Of a DNA stretch of 64,000 nt, positions 34,130 through 45,700 are shown one piece after another; within the stretch, counting starts at the first letter, position 1; every line of letters starts with the position of its first letter. The stretch is from Megaleporinus macrocephalus. Lineage: Eukaryota > Chordata > Actinopteri > Characiformes > Anostomidae. A model generated the notes under the pieces. That model worked only from the letters and a program-made list of their open reading frames with translations. It was not told where the DNA came from and did no database searches. The DNA lies in assembly GCA_021613375.1 (NCBI GenBank), contig CM038711.1, positions 18,849,194-18,913,193 on the forward strand, in the 5' to 3' direction. A program made the translations under genes and the position numbers.

Positions 34130-35338
34130 AAATACCCCACATTCCTCCATGAGCACAAGTTCATATGAGGTTGTTAAATGGTATGTATGATTGACACTTA
34201 CAAGTATACAGTTATTATTTCTATACATTAGATTTGCATTACATAGTAGATTCAGCGTAATTACACAAGCACCTATAATTACATAATGAATTACATTCAC
34301 ATTTAATGTTCATTCTGTACGGACAGGCTCTAATCTGCTTTGCTACCTTTTTCAGCTTGTCAGGAAATGACAAAACATGGAGAGGAGTGTTTTTTTTTCT
34401 TTCGACAGATGAAGACTGTATGTGGATCTTTCTACAAAACTAGAAAGTCAGCTTTGAAAATACATTTCAGACTTTTAACTGACTTAGGCTACAATATGTT
34501 TGCTTTGAGTGACTCAAAAACTTAACTATGTTTCTTTTTATTAAAAGCCATGATTGTATATTCTAATTTGACACAAAACAATTATAACAAACAGAAACTT
34601 TACTAAATTCTTAAGTCGAAGTGACCATTTTGGATAATTTTGAACAGAACACAGAAACGCCAGCCAGTACATGTACTATTATCCTAATCATAATATTTTT
34701 ATTTAAAATACAAAAGCATACTTCTTTGCAGAAAATATGTGTTTAATGTGTGTAATAAGATCTCAGCACTGACCAGAATTCAAGTCTTACTACCCACTCT
34801 AAAAGGCAGTAAGTAAAATTAGGTTCTGTCTACAAACTAAAATAAATTAAAAAAAATTGATATATATTTTTAAAAAGCATTTTTCAGTTTCACTTTAAAA
34901 GAAATGTCAAAAAACACGCTTTTTTAACTTGATTGACAGCAGTTTGAACTGATTTAGTAAGTATTTACAATATATATTATTTACAATAATATGTTTTTCT
35001 AGTTCAACCAATTAAAAAACTGTCCTTTTCTGCTTATGGAACAGATGCAGTATGAACTGAAGGTTTAAAATGTAAGCAGAGGTCTCTGACAATAAAAAAG
35101 AGACAATTACAGTGTAGTTGATGGCTTCCTTTTACAAGGTGCGCACTAAAGATCTTGTCAAGGTAGGGTTCTTTAAAGAAGCACTTGTGTAAATGAGATA
35201 TGCCTGTATAAGAGCCCACAAACTACAGGTTTCTTGTATTGAAGGTCTTTCTCAGATATCCATGACATTTGTGTGATTTTCTATGCCTGAATTAGTTGTC
35301 GTTATTATTGACATGACCATTCCACATCATCTCTTTAT
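34130..35338. other. No gene seen
   Basis: AT-rich, no recognisable feature. Confidence 0.4.
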
Positions 35339-35339
35339 C

Positions 35340-35660
35340 CCTTAAAATTAAACAGGCTGTGTTTGCTACTGTGCCTTTAAGACTGATATATGTAGCTGAC
35401 CTGTGTTCTAATTGGCTGTACTGTGCTGTGCCTTGTTCAGAAAGCACTGAGAACTGAAACAGGACTTCAGTATGAATGTGCGGAGCTAAACTGCTGTAGG
35501 CTGAATTGGTGGATACATGTAAATGTGTTTGTTTTTGGGAGATTGTTGTTGCAGATTAATTTCTGTATATGGACACACAGAATGAATTATGCATTTTAAA
35601 TATTTTATAGTGTTAGTATACTACATCAAAAATAATATTATTTTTAAAAACTTTACATAA
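35340..35660. mobile_element. Probable hAT-type non-autonomous repeat
   Basis: TACTGTGCCTTTAAGACTG and TTCTAATTGGCTGTACTG match the internal style of a fish hAT-like repeat with GTGCCTTTAAG and TGATTGGCTG motifs. The right part ends in AT-rich sequence with GCTACTTTAAAT. Ends are not precise. Confidence 0.35.
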
Positions 35661-35769
35661 TATATTGCTACTTTAAATAAAATTCACAAGCAAATTCACG
35701 AACACCCAATCCGAGATCTGTTTGGGACCTTCCTTAAGTTTTTGGCAAAGTAGCCAAGGTGCTAAGGTG

Positions 35770-36155
35770 TTAATAAACATGGTCTACTTCAGTCCCAGTG
35801 ACATGAACGGCACTGCTGACCTTGAAGTTAGGGCAGATTTTGTATCTGGAGCGACATGGTTGACTGTCTTTGCCATCAGATGTGTGATAGTGGCCCTGTG
35901 GGACCCCTCGAGCCGCTCTGGTGGTCCCATAGTACTCCTCAGTTGGAGCTTGTCTGTGTAGGTTTGGTGGAGTTTGAGGGGAGGGGGGAGCGGGATGGAC
36001 GCATGGTTCAGGCCAGCGGCTCGGCATGCCTGACTGGCCCCTGACCCCGAGGGCTGCCTGGCATGTCTGGGTCACGTAACCCACTTCCCCACTGACGAGA
36101 GGCTGACAGCTGCCCTCCGACAAGCCAAACAAACCACACCAATGCTCCAGCACAT
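35770..36155. promoter_or_regulatory. GC-richer candidate regulatory or non-coding transcript region
   Basis: A GC-rich, non-repetitive stretch within an AT-rich background, open in several frames on both strands (the longest is 127 codons, minus strand). None resembles a known protein, and simultaneous openness in several frames is what GC-rich non-coding DNA gives. Confidence 0.3.
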
Positions 36156-36189
36156 TTATCCTGAGACAACGTTGCTATCTTTTTTCGTA

Positions 36190-36400
36190 TAATTTGCTTA
36201 ATGTGCAAGAAAATAAAGCAGCACACTCATTCACATACGCTCTCTCCATGTGTCACAGCACGGAATCATGTGGCTCGAGATTAGGTCATCATATTTTTAT
36301 TTGCATGCTGCCGTGATTCACATGACGGCTTGCAGGCCCATACGATTCGACATAGCCAGCCAAAAAAATATGTTGTTTCAACCCATCTTTACTCTCAAAC
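36190..36400. promoter_or_regulatory. Candidate conserved non-coding element
   Basis: Non-repetitive. It contains GCTTAATGTGCAAG, AATCATGTGGCTCGAG, GAGATTAGGTCATC (nuclear-receptor-like half site), ATTTTTATTTGCATGCTGCC (octamer-like ATTTGCAT) and GTGATTCACATGACGG. Confidence 0.35.
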
Positions 36401-36414
36401 CTGGAGAAGGAGAT

Positions 36415-36462
36415 GAAGAGAGAGAGAGAGAGAGGGAGAGAGAGAGAGAGACAGAGAGAGGA
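36415..36462. repeat. (GA)n microsatellite
   Basis: Interrupted GA run of about 48 bases. Confidence 0.9.
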
Positions 36463-38040
36463 GTGGAGGCGGCTGCCCTACATCACTTAATGTGTCTTAC
36501 TATTTTTCCTCTCTTGTTTTTTCTTGGTTAAGCTGAGCACATAGTTGTTGTGCTCAGAGTATGTATTCTGTGGGGGCTACAGTATATCAGCATATTGTAC
36601 ATGTAGCTTAAGGCTAATTTAGTTAACCACTGGCTAACCAACAGTTTTGATGCCTGATTAAATTGCATTGTTCAGGATTTAAAGAAAGGATTTACAGTGG
36701 GAGTGGATCCATTTTTGGACAGACTGATCAGTGACTCATTAGTGCCACCTACTGCATCAAGCATCTTTAATCAGCTTTAAGCTGATTTATAATAGTACTG
36801 CATATATGGCTGAATATTACTCTTGGCATTGCCATTGCTACTTTTAAACCATGTAAAGCTCTGTCTTGTCGTTTTTAAATTTCGTTTTACATCAGTTAAA
36901 AAATATGTTTACAATAATGTAATTAATACATGTTTAGGGTGTTTTTTTAGGATGTTGTTTTCTAATAAGGTCAAGCAATAAGACAGCATCTACCATTACT
37001 GTAATAAATAACTTCACAATATGTCACAACATGCTTTTCTGAGTAAATAAGGTATATCGTGTGTACTTCTAGAAGTGCATGTTTTATTACAACGAGAGCA
37101 TTTTAGCGCCTGTTTAACTAGTTTCGTTAATTTATCGCAGTGTAGTGAGTGAAATGAAATCAAATGGTCTTTGTTTTTATTAATATATTTGCTTGCAGCT
37201 GTTTTTTGACTGTTCCAGGGTAGGGGCGGGGTTTGAGATAATCATTAAGTAAAATCTGCATCCTCTGTTTTGAAGTAAAATACAGTGGATAGTTTCTACC
37301 TACACATCATTTCTCCCACTCTAAGTGGGGCTGCTAGCTGATTTTCTCATGGAGTGCTTCGGTGCTCACAGCATGGCTTCGCTCCATCTACCAGGCCCAC
37401 TAACCTCTCTTAGCGGTGAGCTTGGAGACAGTAGCGCAGTGGGTTAACCAACACTTCACAGAGTAACAGAGACAAACTGTGTACTGTGCTGTGACACACC
37501 GCATTGTAACAAGTACAGTTTTTGAGTGTGGTGGGTTTTACAGAACAGGGCTGTGTTTTTAGCTCTTAGCACTGTAGAAGCTGTGCTTATTCTCACTGTG
37601 TCTCGCTTGCTCTCGTGTTTGTGGCAAATTAAATAAAAGCACATTGTGGGCCTTATTATGAAGGTGTCAGGTTTCTCCCAAGATCTTCTAACGTTAAACT
37701 ATGTTGCAGTTTATCTATAAATAAATAAACTAATATCCAAATCCCAAAATTTAAAACCAAATACCTATCCAGTAAACAAATATCTGATTAGTCGAATATT
37801 GGAGTCTAGCACTAGTATTGTGAACATTTTTAGTTTTGTAACACAGCCCTCTTTTAGCATTTCGGAAATATAAGTTTGTCTTGACAGCAGCATTCTACAT
37901 TCAGGCTGGTGTTCATGTTGTAGGTTATCCAGCTTAACAGAAATGGTCTTGGAGCATCTAATTCCAACCACAGTTTGAGACACTTGTTTTAGCTAACAGA
38001 CTTATTCAATGATTGGCTGGATCATATGCATTAGTGTTAG
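36463..38040. other. No gene seen; weak SINE-head motif
   Basis: Near 37427-37446 CAGTAGCGCAGTGGGTTAAC resembles a Pol III A box, but without a B box. Otherwise nothing recognised. Confidence 0.35.
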
Positions 38041-38148
38041 GTAACAACTAGAGATGGAAGGATCGATCGGCTATGTATCGGTATCGGCCGATTTTTAATC
38101 AAAATATGTGATCGGTGATCCATCCGATGGTCCATCTCTAGTAACAAC
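38041..38148. mobile_element. hAT MITE with intact 8-bp target-site duplication
   Basis: The 92-bp element at 38049-38140 begins TAGAGATGGAAGGATC and ends GATGGTCCATCTCTA, so its ends are inverted repeats (TAGAGATGGA). The interior holds GATCGGCTATGTATCGG and ATCGGCCGAT. It is flanked on both sides by the identical octamer GTAACAAC (38041-38048 and 38141-38148). Eight-base duplications and TAGAG-type ends are typical of hAT transposons. It is non-coding and would have been mobilised in trans. Confidence 0.92.
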
Positions 38149-39294
38149 AGGGCATCATGTTAGTTGCAGGTTTTAAAAGAGCTCAGTAGGAAAGTAGATA
38201 TGCAGGCTGGTGAGCATGGATGTAATCACTGGTACAGTTTTAACATCATTTCACATCATTCACACCTTGGCTGTTCAGTCCAGTTCAGTCCAGTCATGCT
38301 TAGTGATATAATTATTTTTAAATACTAAACAGAAATTAAGTAAATGCTAAGATAAACACAATAAACCAAAGGATACAGGATATGGTTTTCTGTATGAATA
38401 AAACACATTAATAATAAAAATAACCATATGTCTGTGTTTAAATTGGAAGCAAAGCTATCAATGTATTCACAACATATTTCCTACCAATATTGTGATTAAG
38501 ACAGAAGTTAAAAGTAAAATAAAACAGCTGCAATTGTATGCAAATGTTTGTTCAACCCATATTAAGTTTGGTTGATGTTCTAAGTGACAATATTTGTTGA
38601 AAAACATATAAACATATGAAATATATAAAGTATAGAATGTGCCATAATGCTTAGAAATCAGTTACAACTGTATATACTCATGGGACCCCTTCTGGCTCAG
38701 GGCCCTTGAGTGATTGCTCATGTCCCTAAACAGTCCTGTCTGTATGTCCAAACCATGAACTATTTATCTTTATTTTTAATGCTGTAATTTTCAGTCTAAA
38801 TGGAACAGTCAACTTAAGTCATTTACATAAAACAGTCACAGCAACAAAAGGGATAAAGAGAGGTTGGAAAATATTAATGTGAAAATGAATGAATGTTTTA
38901 GTATGTAAGACTATAAAAATGATAGGAGTGGAATTCAGGGGAAAATGTAGAGTTTAGGCTCTTGTGAGTTGAGTTGATTTGTGGTGGAGAGTGCAGTGTG
39001 ATGCCTGCTCATCAGAGATGACAGCTAAGTTCCTGAGGCGGTGCTTAAGTGCTGCTGGGGAGGAACACTGAGAGGCCAACACCTGCTCTTCTCTGGCTAA
39101 CCTCCTTTCAGGGTGCGAAGAGGCACCACACTGCCTCTACTGCCCCTTTTCAACCCAGTACAACCCGCACCAACCCCCTACAACCAGCCCTTCATTACCC
39201 CCCTTCACCCCAGCCGCACTCTGCCTCTCTGTGCCACTGGCTTTGACTGGAGATTGACCCAGAGCACTGGATTACACAACTGGCAGCACCTAGA

Positions 39295-39298
<4 letters not shown>
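38149..39298. other. No gene seen
   Basis: AT-rich, with no exon. TGTATGCAAATGTTTGTTCAA at 38535 is faintly like a transposon end but is not called. Confidence 0.4.

Positions 39299-39328
<30 letters not shown>
39299..39328. repeat. (CT)n microsatellite
   Basis: Uninterrupted CT run of 15 units. Confidence 0.9.
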
Positions 39329-39330
<2 letters not shown>

Positions 39331-39599
39331 CACAGTGATTGACCAATGCCCCATGGACCTTGGAAAGCACAGTGGATGAACAGACAAGAAGGCAGTTTTT
39401 CAGTCAGCCAGGAGTAATGCTTATATATCAGGCATTACTGTTTCTCCTCTCCTCTTAGAGATATTTGCCTGCGTAGCTTCTAGCAAAAACAATATTTGCC
39501 CAGTTAAGAGAATGATTTTAGACATTTATAGCTGTATTCTAATTCATCACTAGTGGGTGTTAAGGGGAAACAGTCTGTCTGTTGGGTAAATGTTTATTC

Positions 39600-39905
39600 A
39601 TGTTTGAAGAAAAGACACTTGCAAATGCGGTAAAAAAATGGCCAAACAGGCGGCGGAGGCGTGCCTTGCTTCCATGCGACGGGGTCTATTAGCTCGTTGT
39701 CATCACACGCGCTGTGCCGCTTGAGTCTGTTACACTGGCAAACTGCCTCGTTACCCCTGTGTCTTCTTGTGCAGCCTGACCAATTACTTTTGATCTTAAG
39801 AGGACATGACATTTGTAGGCTTGGCACTCTGAAGCGACTGCACATGTTAAAAGATGCATCGTGCCTCTTCCCTCACAAATAATTCATGGGGGCCTGGCTT
39901 CTTGG
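39600..39905. promoter_or_regulatory. Candidate conserved non-coding element
   Basis: A strong enhancer-like stretch: no repeats and several CpGs in an AT-rich background, with GACACTTGCAAATGCGG, GTCTATTAGCTCGTTGTC, GACCAATTACTTTTGATC and CACAAATAATTCATGGG. Frames on both strands have no protein character. Confidence 0.4.
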
Positions 39906-41728
39906 GGGATTTGCTCTTTGAACCTAAAGGTACAGGGTTTAAATATAGGTCTTTGGTGTAACTTACTGGGCTCTGGAGCTCCAGATGGATCCTTTTTAGA
40001 AGATTCTTAGGAGAGATGATAAGAGGCACTTTTTGGTCTTAATACAACCTGAATCACAGTGCCTGACAGTTCGAGTTCTGAATTTACAACATAGCTGTAT
40101 ATGCGGCTCATAATCGCAGCACTCTGAATGCTGCATGTGCACAGCTGGATGAAGGCTAGCTGTTTTACAACTGACTATGACTGTGTAGTCTAGATTTCCA
40201 GTGATATCACCTGGAGTTGATGCACCACCATTTAGGAGCCAGACCCTTTAAGAGAGGGGAGTTTTGTTTTTGTTTTGTTTCTCCAAACATCTATCATCTC
40301 CTTCTGACAAATCATATTGTCAACCTCTGGCCATGGCCGAAAAGGAAATGAAAGGTCATTGGAGCGTATCATAGTGAATCACAAGTTTTCCTTCCATGGG
40401 TTGAGCTCAGAACCAATCGTATTGCACTCCTCAACAAACTTCTCTTTTAGATGGGACATAAATGTCAAAACTCAGACAGAATGAGGAAAACTACAGCGAC
40501 AATAATGTTGAATCCATTTGGGATTCTAGTGGTATGTTAGCAATAAGCTATAAGCAATTACATAAACCATTCTAGATTACACATAGACATTTGAAGCTGA
40601 AACTATAACTTTATCAGAAAAAACCTTTGGCACAGAGCTGGCGTTGACTGAAATGAATTGGTCAGGCTATTCTTCATACTCACAAGCATATCTATGACTT
40701 CTAGAGGGTCTAGACTGGTGTTGTTTTTTTCCCACAAAATTGATCTCAGCCTAGGTAAGTCAAAACATGATTAGTTGTTTTAATTGTCAGTCCCCAATTA
40801 TGTTATTGGGTAATCTGATGTGTTAGATCCTCAGTTCTGCCTGGTTAGCTGCTGCTGCAGTACGACTTCTCAACAGTTTTGCATGTACAGTGTGTTATTT
40901 TGAATCAAACAGCTGTTTTGGAAATCGTCCATGGGAACAATTGTCCATAAAACCCCCAAATCATAGCATATCAATTTGACAGTGCATTTGTCTACAGTGG
41001 GAGCATTTAAAAAATGTCCTTACACGATGGCTGATTTAGTCGTGCATTGTGAGCTGTCACCAAACAACAAGATTTCTAAAATTGACTGCCTGGTTTTAGC
41101 TGGCATACCACATTTATCAGTTAGTATTCCCCTCCAAGTGTGTTGAGCTGATGACGTTTTAATTGCTGCAGTTTGAATAGATTCAATTTAAATAGATGCA
41201 TGGTTTTATACAACTCAGGAATCATATGCCAGTCGTCACCCTGCCTGCTTAGAAGCATTATGTGATGGGGGCACCTAACTGGCAGGTGGAACCAGTCAAA
41301 ACTAATATGTTTTTGGTTGAACGAGTAACATATTTTTGTGCAGTGCTCCATAATGTTGCATCGTTTTTTCTGCTGTTCTCTGGAACAGTAATCTGTCTGT
41401 ACTCAACATTTAATGTAATTAGACATGCAGCTGTTTAAATGTTTAAGAGATATATGATGTTGTTTGCCCAAGGCTTACATGTACACATGCTAATTTGGCC
41501 TCTGTAGTGTCATACTTTCAGTGGTAGGCATTTGAAGTGACAGTATTATAGCATACGTTGTGAAAATTCAATGAAACAATTATAATAAAGCTTATTTTTT
41601 AATTAAAATAACTGCCCTATTTATTTCAGGGTATGCTAGCATTTAAAATGACACAGAGCATATTTCTGCTATTTCCCATGTTAATTGTACACCATGGTTC
41701 CATGAACCCTCTTTACGTTTCATTTCTA
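39906..41728. other. No gene seen
   Basis: No exon or nameable repeat in about 1.8 kb. Confidence 0.4.
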
Positions 41729-41729
41729 G

Positions 41730-42010
41730 GGTGTTTCACTCTCTAATGTGGCTGCCTCAACCAGTGGGCCACAGGTGGAAAGCTTATCTGCTGTGATTTC
41801 TTTTGTGTTTCCATTTTTTGTAAGCACAGCATAATGAAGTATTTGTTGCTCTGAAGGCTGATGCAGGTGAGATTGAATGGGAAAGACTGCAAGGCAATGC
41901 AAATGGTCTCTTTGATCTGTCAACAGCCCGCAGACTTTTGATTCCTGTTTTACCCGGCAACTGCTAATGGGTAATATGATGTATTGCATGTCAGCTTGGC
42001 ATTATTAGGT
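41730..42010. promoter_or_regulatory. Candidate conserved non-coding element
   Basis: Non-repetitive. It contains GGCCACAGGTGGAAAG (E-box CAGGTG), AAGACTGCAAGGCAATGC, GCAATGCAAATGGTCTC (octamer-like), TTTGATCTGTCAACAG and GCATTATTAGGTATGC. Confidence 0.3.
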
Positions 42011-42589
42011 ATGCATTCAAAGACTCCTGTTCGTAGGGATTTTTTTGTGCTTATTCAGCCATTTGAATTCACGCCTTTCATATACAAAATTACTCTGATG
42101 GATTGATGGGGAAACAGGCGCTAGCAGGGGGAGAGGCTTCAGCGGCTGCTGCTGCGTGCCGCTTGGCCCGGGGCATCTTAGGCTTCTAACTCAGGAATCT
42201 CACTCTTCTCTATCAAAGGATTAAGGGTTCATATCGGACACTAGGAGTAGGACTGCTTTACTACTGAGAGGTCAGGAGTTTCCACAAAACCTTCTATCTA
42301 AGCTTTTAATAAAGGAATAGTTTCGCAGTTCTCCACACAACCCTAATGTGGCCGATCAGCCAAATGGGGTGTCTAGTGATACTGTTATTTGTAAAAATTG
42401 ACATTTTTAAAGATAATGCTATGTACCATACATAGACAATATAGACATACAGTGCTGCTGGGTTTCCATTAACTCTTAGCAAAACTAAAGAGGCAAGTTT
42501 TGGACACCAAACATGATTTATTGACTGCATTTGGGGGAAAGATTTTGTAAATTAGGTTTTTTCTTCTTAGCTATTTCAGCCTTATATGG

Positions 42590-42870
42590 AAAGATAAAGA
42601 ATAAAGCAAGAAGAAGGGACTTAAGCTTAATATGGAGAAAACAAAGATTATGAAAATGAGAAAGACAGCTAACTTTATAATTGATGGGGAGGATGTGGAA
42701 TTGGTGGACAGCTTTTGCATATTTTGATCCATTAATTGCCATAAAACATCCATTAGACAAGAAACAAGACAAGATCTTAAAATGCAATGATTCCTCTCTT
42801 CGTAGAAAGATCAGAAGTTTCCAGGTTACAGAAAATTTGGCAATAACATTTCAGGAGGATCTCAGGAAGC
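42590..42870 (+). mobile_element. LINE reverse-transcriptase fragment
   Basis: From 42617 one frame reads GLKLNMEKTKIMKM and, in the same frame, FIIDGEDVELVDSF, matching the conserved block of non-LTR retrotransposon reverse transcriptases (G-L-x-(I/L)-N-x-x-K-T-K, then I-x-G-x-x-(I/V)-x-x-V-x-x-F-x-(Y/F)-L-G). The frame then meets a stop in place of LG. The following bases still resemble the next conserved stretch (S-x-Q-E-x-R-x-x-L) in another register. It is a dead fragment of about 280 bp; no second ORF domain is visible. Confidence 0.65.
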
Positions 42871-43004
42871 TTGGCATAAAAAGCTGCGGCTGTACCCAGC
42901 TTCCCTGTCAACCACCACACTACATCTTTATTTACACCAAGACTAAAATTTCATATATATGTCTTGAATATATTTATCCTTTGGCTTTTTAACTTAAATC
43001 GTAA

Positions 43005-43120
43005 CATTACCCATGAGAAAAACATTTTCATTGTCTTGTCTGTACAACTGAGTGCAATCGTATAGCACGTCACAGCGAAACAATGGCAACCTACTAGTGA
43101 AGGAGTTAGAGTATTTGTCA
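43005..43120 (+). repeat. Repeat family with ACAATGRCGGCCTA core, copy 1 (truncated)
   Basis: TTACCCATGAGAAAAACATT, then TTGTCTTGTCTG, then AGCGAAACAATGGCAACC to AGTATTTGTCATG. It matches 56570-56700 over its full length and 44021-44092 over its right half. It stops exactly at TTTGTCATG, where gag-like sequence begins. Confidence 0.75.
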
Positions 43121-43360
43121 TGCCTGGCAACAAGGAAACAGTGCACATCTACCTAATGTGTTACAACAGTGAAAGTGCCTGGGAGCCATACTCCACGCAG
43201 CTGCAAATGGTCGCCCGGCATCACGGCTGGATGGCAGCCATCACCACGATTCTTCTGTGCCTGGCCCTGGAAGGAAACGCAGTCCAGGTGTTCACGAACC
43301 TGCCGGCAGAACAGCAATGGCAACCTAGCCATATTGACCACATCTCTTCAGCCTAAACTG
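43120..43360 (+). mobile_element. Gag-like retroelement relic
   Basis: One frame encodes SAWEPYSTQLQMVARHHGW, then LALEGNAVQVFTNLPAEQQ, matching the order of the capsid region in Ty3/gypsy-type Gag proteins of fish (W-x-x-Y-x-x-Q, G-W, L-x-G-x-A-x-x-V-(L/F)-x-x-L-(P)-x-x-Q). The frame is broken soon after, and no zinc knuckle, protease or polymerase follows. It is a relic, not a functional gene. Confidence 0.6.
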
Positions 43361-43994
43361 CCAAGGAAATAAAATAGCGGGAAGAACGGCTGCCACCACA
43401 GAGTTGTGTTCAAGAGCAGTGTAGATGGGAAACGGCTCTTGTCCCTTCAGTGACACTGGCTTAATGGAGCTGCTGCTATGTCTGGGAAGTAGCGACTGCC
43501 CAACTTAAGTCCAACACTGGCAGCCGAGTTCTGGTTTCTCAGTGGCATCTGTGGCCATCTTCAACCTCAAGAAGGAAATGCTGGGTTTGGTGTTGGGACA
43601 AGTGAAGCTGTTAATGGCAGCTGATGGCAGAACTGAGGCAGAGCTCCCGTCTAGCACTTGCTGGCACCAGTGACATGATGCGTGATGGAGGAACCGAAGG
43701 GCAGCTGGGAGAAGGACTGGTCAACATGCATGTGTATTTATTGTGTGTTATTGTGATGGGGTGCGGAACTAGTTTGTGTGGGACAAGTGTTTGCCCTAGT
43801 GACTGTATGGCTGGAATGACATGCCAACTACTCTGGCAGCTGTTTTGGAGCTGCCTTTCTGCCGTGTTGAATAAAAGAGCATTGCTTTACATAGAAAAAT
43901 GGCATCCTCCACATCTTCTATACCCACATCACAATATTTAATATGACTGATTTAAATAGAAGTTTTGTTCAGCCTTTTCAGCTTACAGGTACAG
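43361..43994 (+). mobile_element. Remainder of the retroelement relic, possible LTR end
   Basis: Non-coding continuation without a recognisable domain. The end, from about 43725, is T/G-rich and reaches TTGAATAAAAGAGCATTGC with AATAAA at 43870-43875, as in an LTR polyadenylation region. No second LTR is visible, so this is only suggestive. The 105-codon frame at 43624-43941 is not a recognised protein. Confidence 0.3.
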
Positions 43995-44145
43995 TGTTGC
44001 AATTGTGTGAAATCCAGTGCAATTGTGTGGCACATCACAGTGCAACAATGACAACCTAGTAGAAAAGGATTTTGCATATTTGTCATGTATTTTTAAGCTT
44101 TCCATAAGATTTCCATTTGGTTTATACAGTGAACTCTATAACTTG
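43995..44145 (+). repeat. Repeat family with ACAATGRCGGCCTA core, copy 2
   Basis: GCACATCACAGTGCAACAAT, GACAACCTAGTAG, GCATATTTGTCATG, then ATTTCCATTTGGTTTATAC. It shares the core with copies 1 and 3 and the downstream TTTGGTTTATA block with copy 3. It lies in direct orientation about 970 bp from copy 1, with the gag relic between. Confidence 0.75.
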
Positions 44146-45588
44146 TAACTTCCTTTTGAACCAGTTTAACGAACTGCAGCCATTTATATAGCTATTGTTA
44201 CATCATGTACTATTATATAAATAATGGACAGGCTTAAACAAAGTGCTACATGTTTTTTCCCCCTGGGGTTTAGTTGTGCACTATTAGTCGATTAATTTAC
44301 ATGAAGAATTAACTCAAAATATTTGTTTTTTTGCTTCCCTATCAAAGACCCAACAGGAAGACGGTGTATTCTGAAGAAACACTGTTCATATGGTCGCCAT
44401 TGTTCCTCACTGTCTCTTTGATGGCATTTGATCTACTGCTTGATAATCTGAGGTGTGTACTTTTTGGTTGGGATTCTGACCCTTCCCTCATAACTAAGCT
44501 TGGTGATCCCTAAGAGCAACAGGGACAGCAACAGTAACCATGCTCCCTGTCTAGTTAAAGTTTTGATTGAAATTGTTGAAGGTGTTAAAGTGAAAATCTT
44601 GTGAAATGATCACTGAGGTTCTAGTATAAGTGTGATGAGGTGATTTAGCTTCATCTCATGATTGGAAGGCATTTATCTTAGCAGCAGTGTGAGCCGCCCC
44701 ATGCTGGTTATTTCAGGAGAATCTTTCTACATCACGTTCTAAACAGTTTCTAGAACACTTGCTCTGAAGGTAACTGATAACTGCTTATTTGCAGCGTATT
44801 CAAACAAATTATTGTAGGTAATGTTGCAATGTATTATAATTTTTTATCCAATGATTAGGCAGTCCTACAATGTGCTATTAAAGGCTGATGCAAATATAAC
44901 ATTAGTCCCCATCTCTGTATATTACATTGCATGCCCAGAGAGCACAGCAGTGAATGAGGGCAAAGTGATTTGCTTTATACCTCAAATTAAACTCAGCGTT
45001 TGAGGAAACAGGAGCCCCCTGGTGGTGACGCACTGAGCCAGAAAGCTGAGTTTATTCAAGTGCATGCCTACAGTTGTTTAGTTGGTCCTACAAGCAGCAG
45101 ACACTCTAAATCCCATACACATTTAATTGCTCAATGATATTCCTATGCGTACTTGTTGCCCTTTAGTTAAAATGCCACATGTCGAGAGGTAAAGAAAACA
45201 CGTTTCTGTTTCTCCCTTTGTTTTCTTTCATCAAAGGAATGTCATTTACACCTTTTAAATGAAAAACTAAAAATATTAAAGTAAAACATAAAAATGTAAA
45301 ATAAAATGTTTCCTTTTTACTTGTGCGTCCCCTTTCATGTGCCCGAGTGAGGAGGTTTTCTTTAACGCTTAACTTTTAAAGTGTATATAGGTCAATCGGT
45401 CATGATGAGATCAAAGCTATAAAAAGCCGTAATACAGAGCAGCGAAATAAAAGAGACACGCAAGGACAGTGAAGCCAGATGGTTTCACCATACATTTTTC
45501 TATGTGAAGGCCACTAGAATAGAGAGAAGACAAGAGAGAGAGAGGACCAAGTATCTAATCCTATCAGCAGAGCTGCATTCCCATAATG
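44146..45588. other. No gene seen
   Basis: AT-rich, no recognisable feature. Confidence 0.4.
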
Positions 45589-45589
45589 A

Positions 45590-45700
45590 GAAATTAATAA
45601 CGTGACCATGTTTTCAGATTTAACCGAACAGTTAGAGCCATTAGATCGCTTTCATCGCTGGCATTAGGGCAGCAGATCAGGGATTTTTTTTTTACCCTTT
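45590..45700. promoter_or_regulatory. Candidate conserved non-coding element (short)
   Basis: GAGAAATTAATAACGTGACC, AACAGTTAGAGCCATTAG, ATCGCTTTCATCGCTGGC: non-repetitive, with homeodomain-type cores. Confidence 0.3.

Noticed and set aside
38535..38640. Transposon end similar to that at 57877
   Set aside because: Only a few bases agree (ATGCAAATGTTTG); too weak to call.
43624..43941. 105-codon plus-strand frame as a membrane or secreted protein
   Set aside because: It follows the gag relic, has no recognised domain and ends at an LTR-like AATAAA. It is probably retroelement debris.
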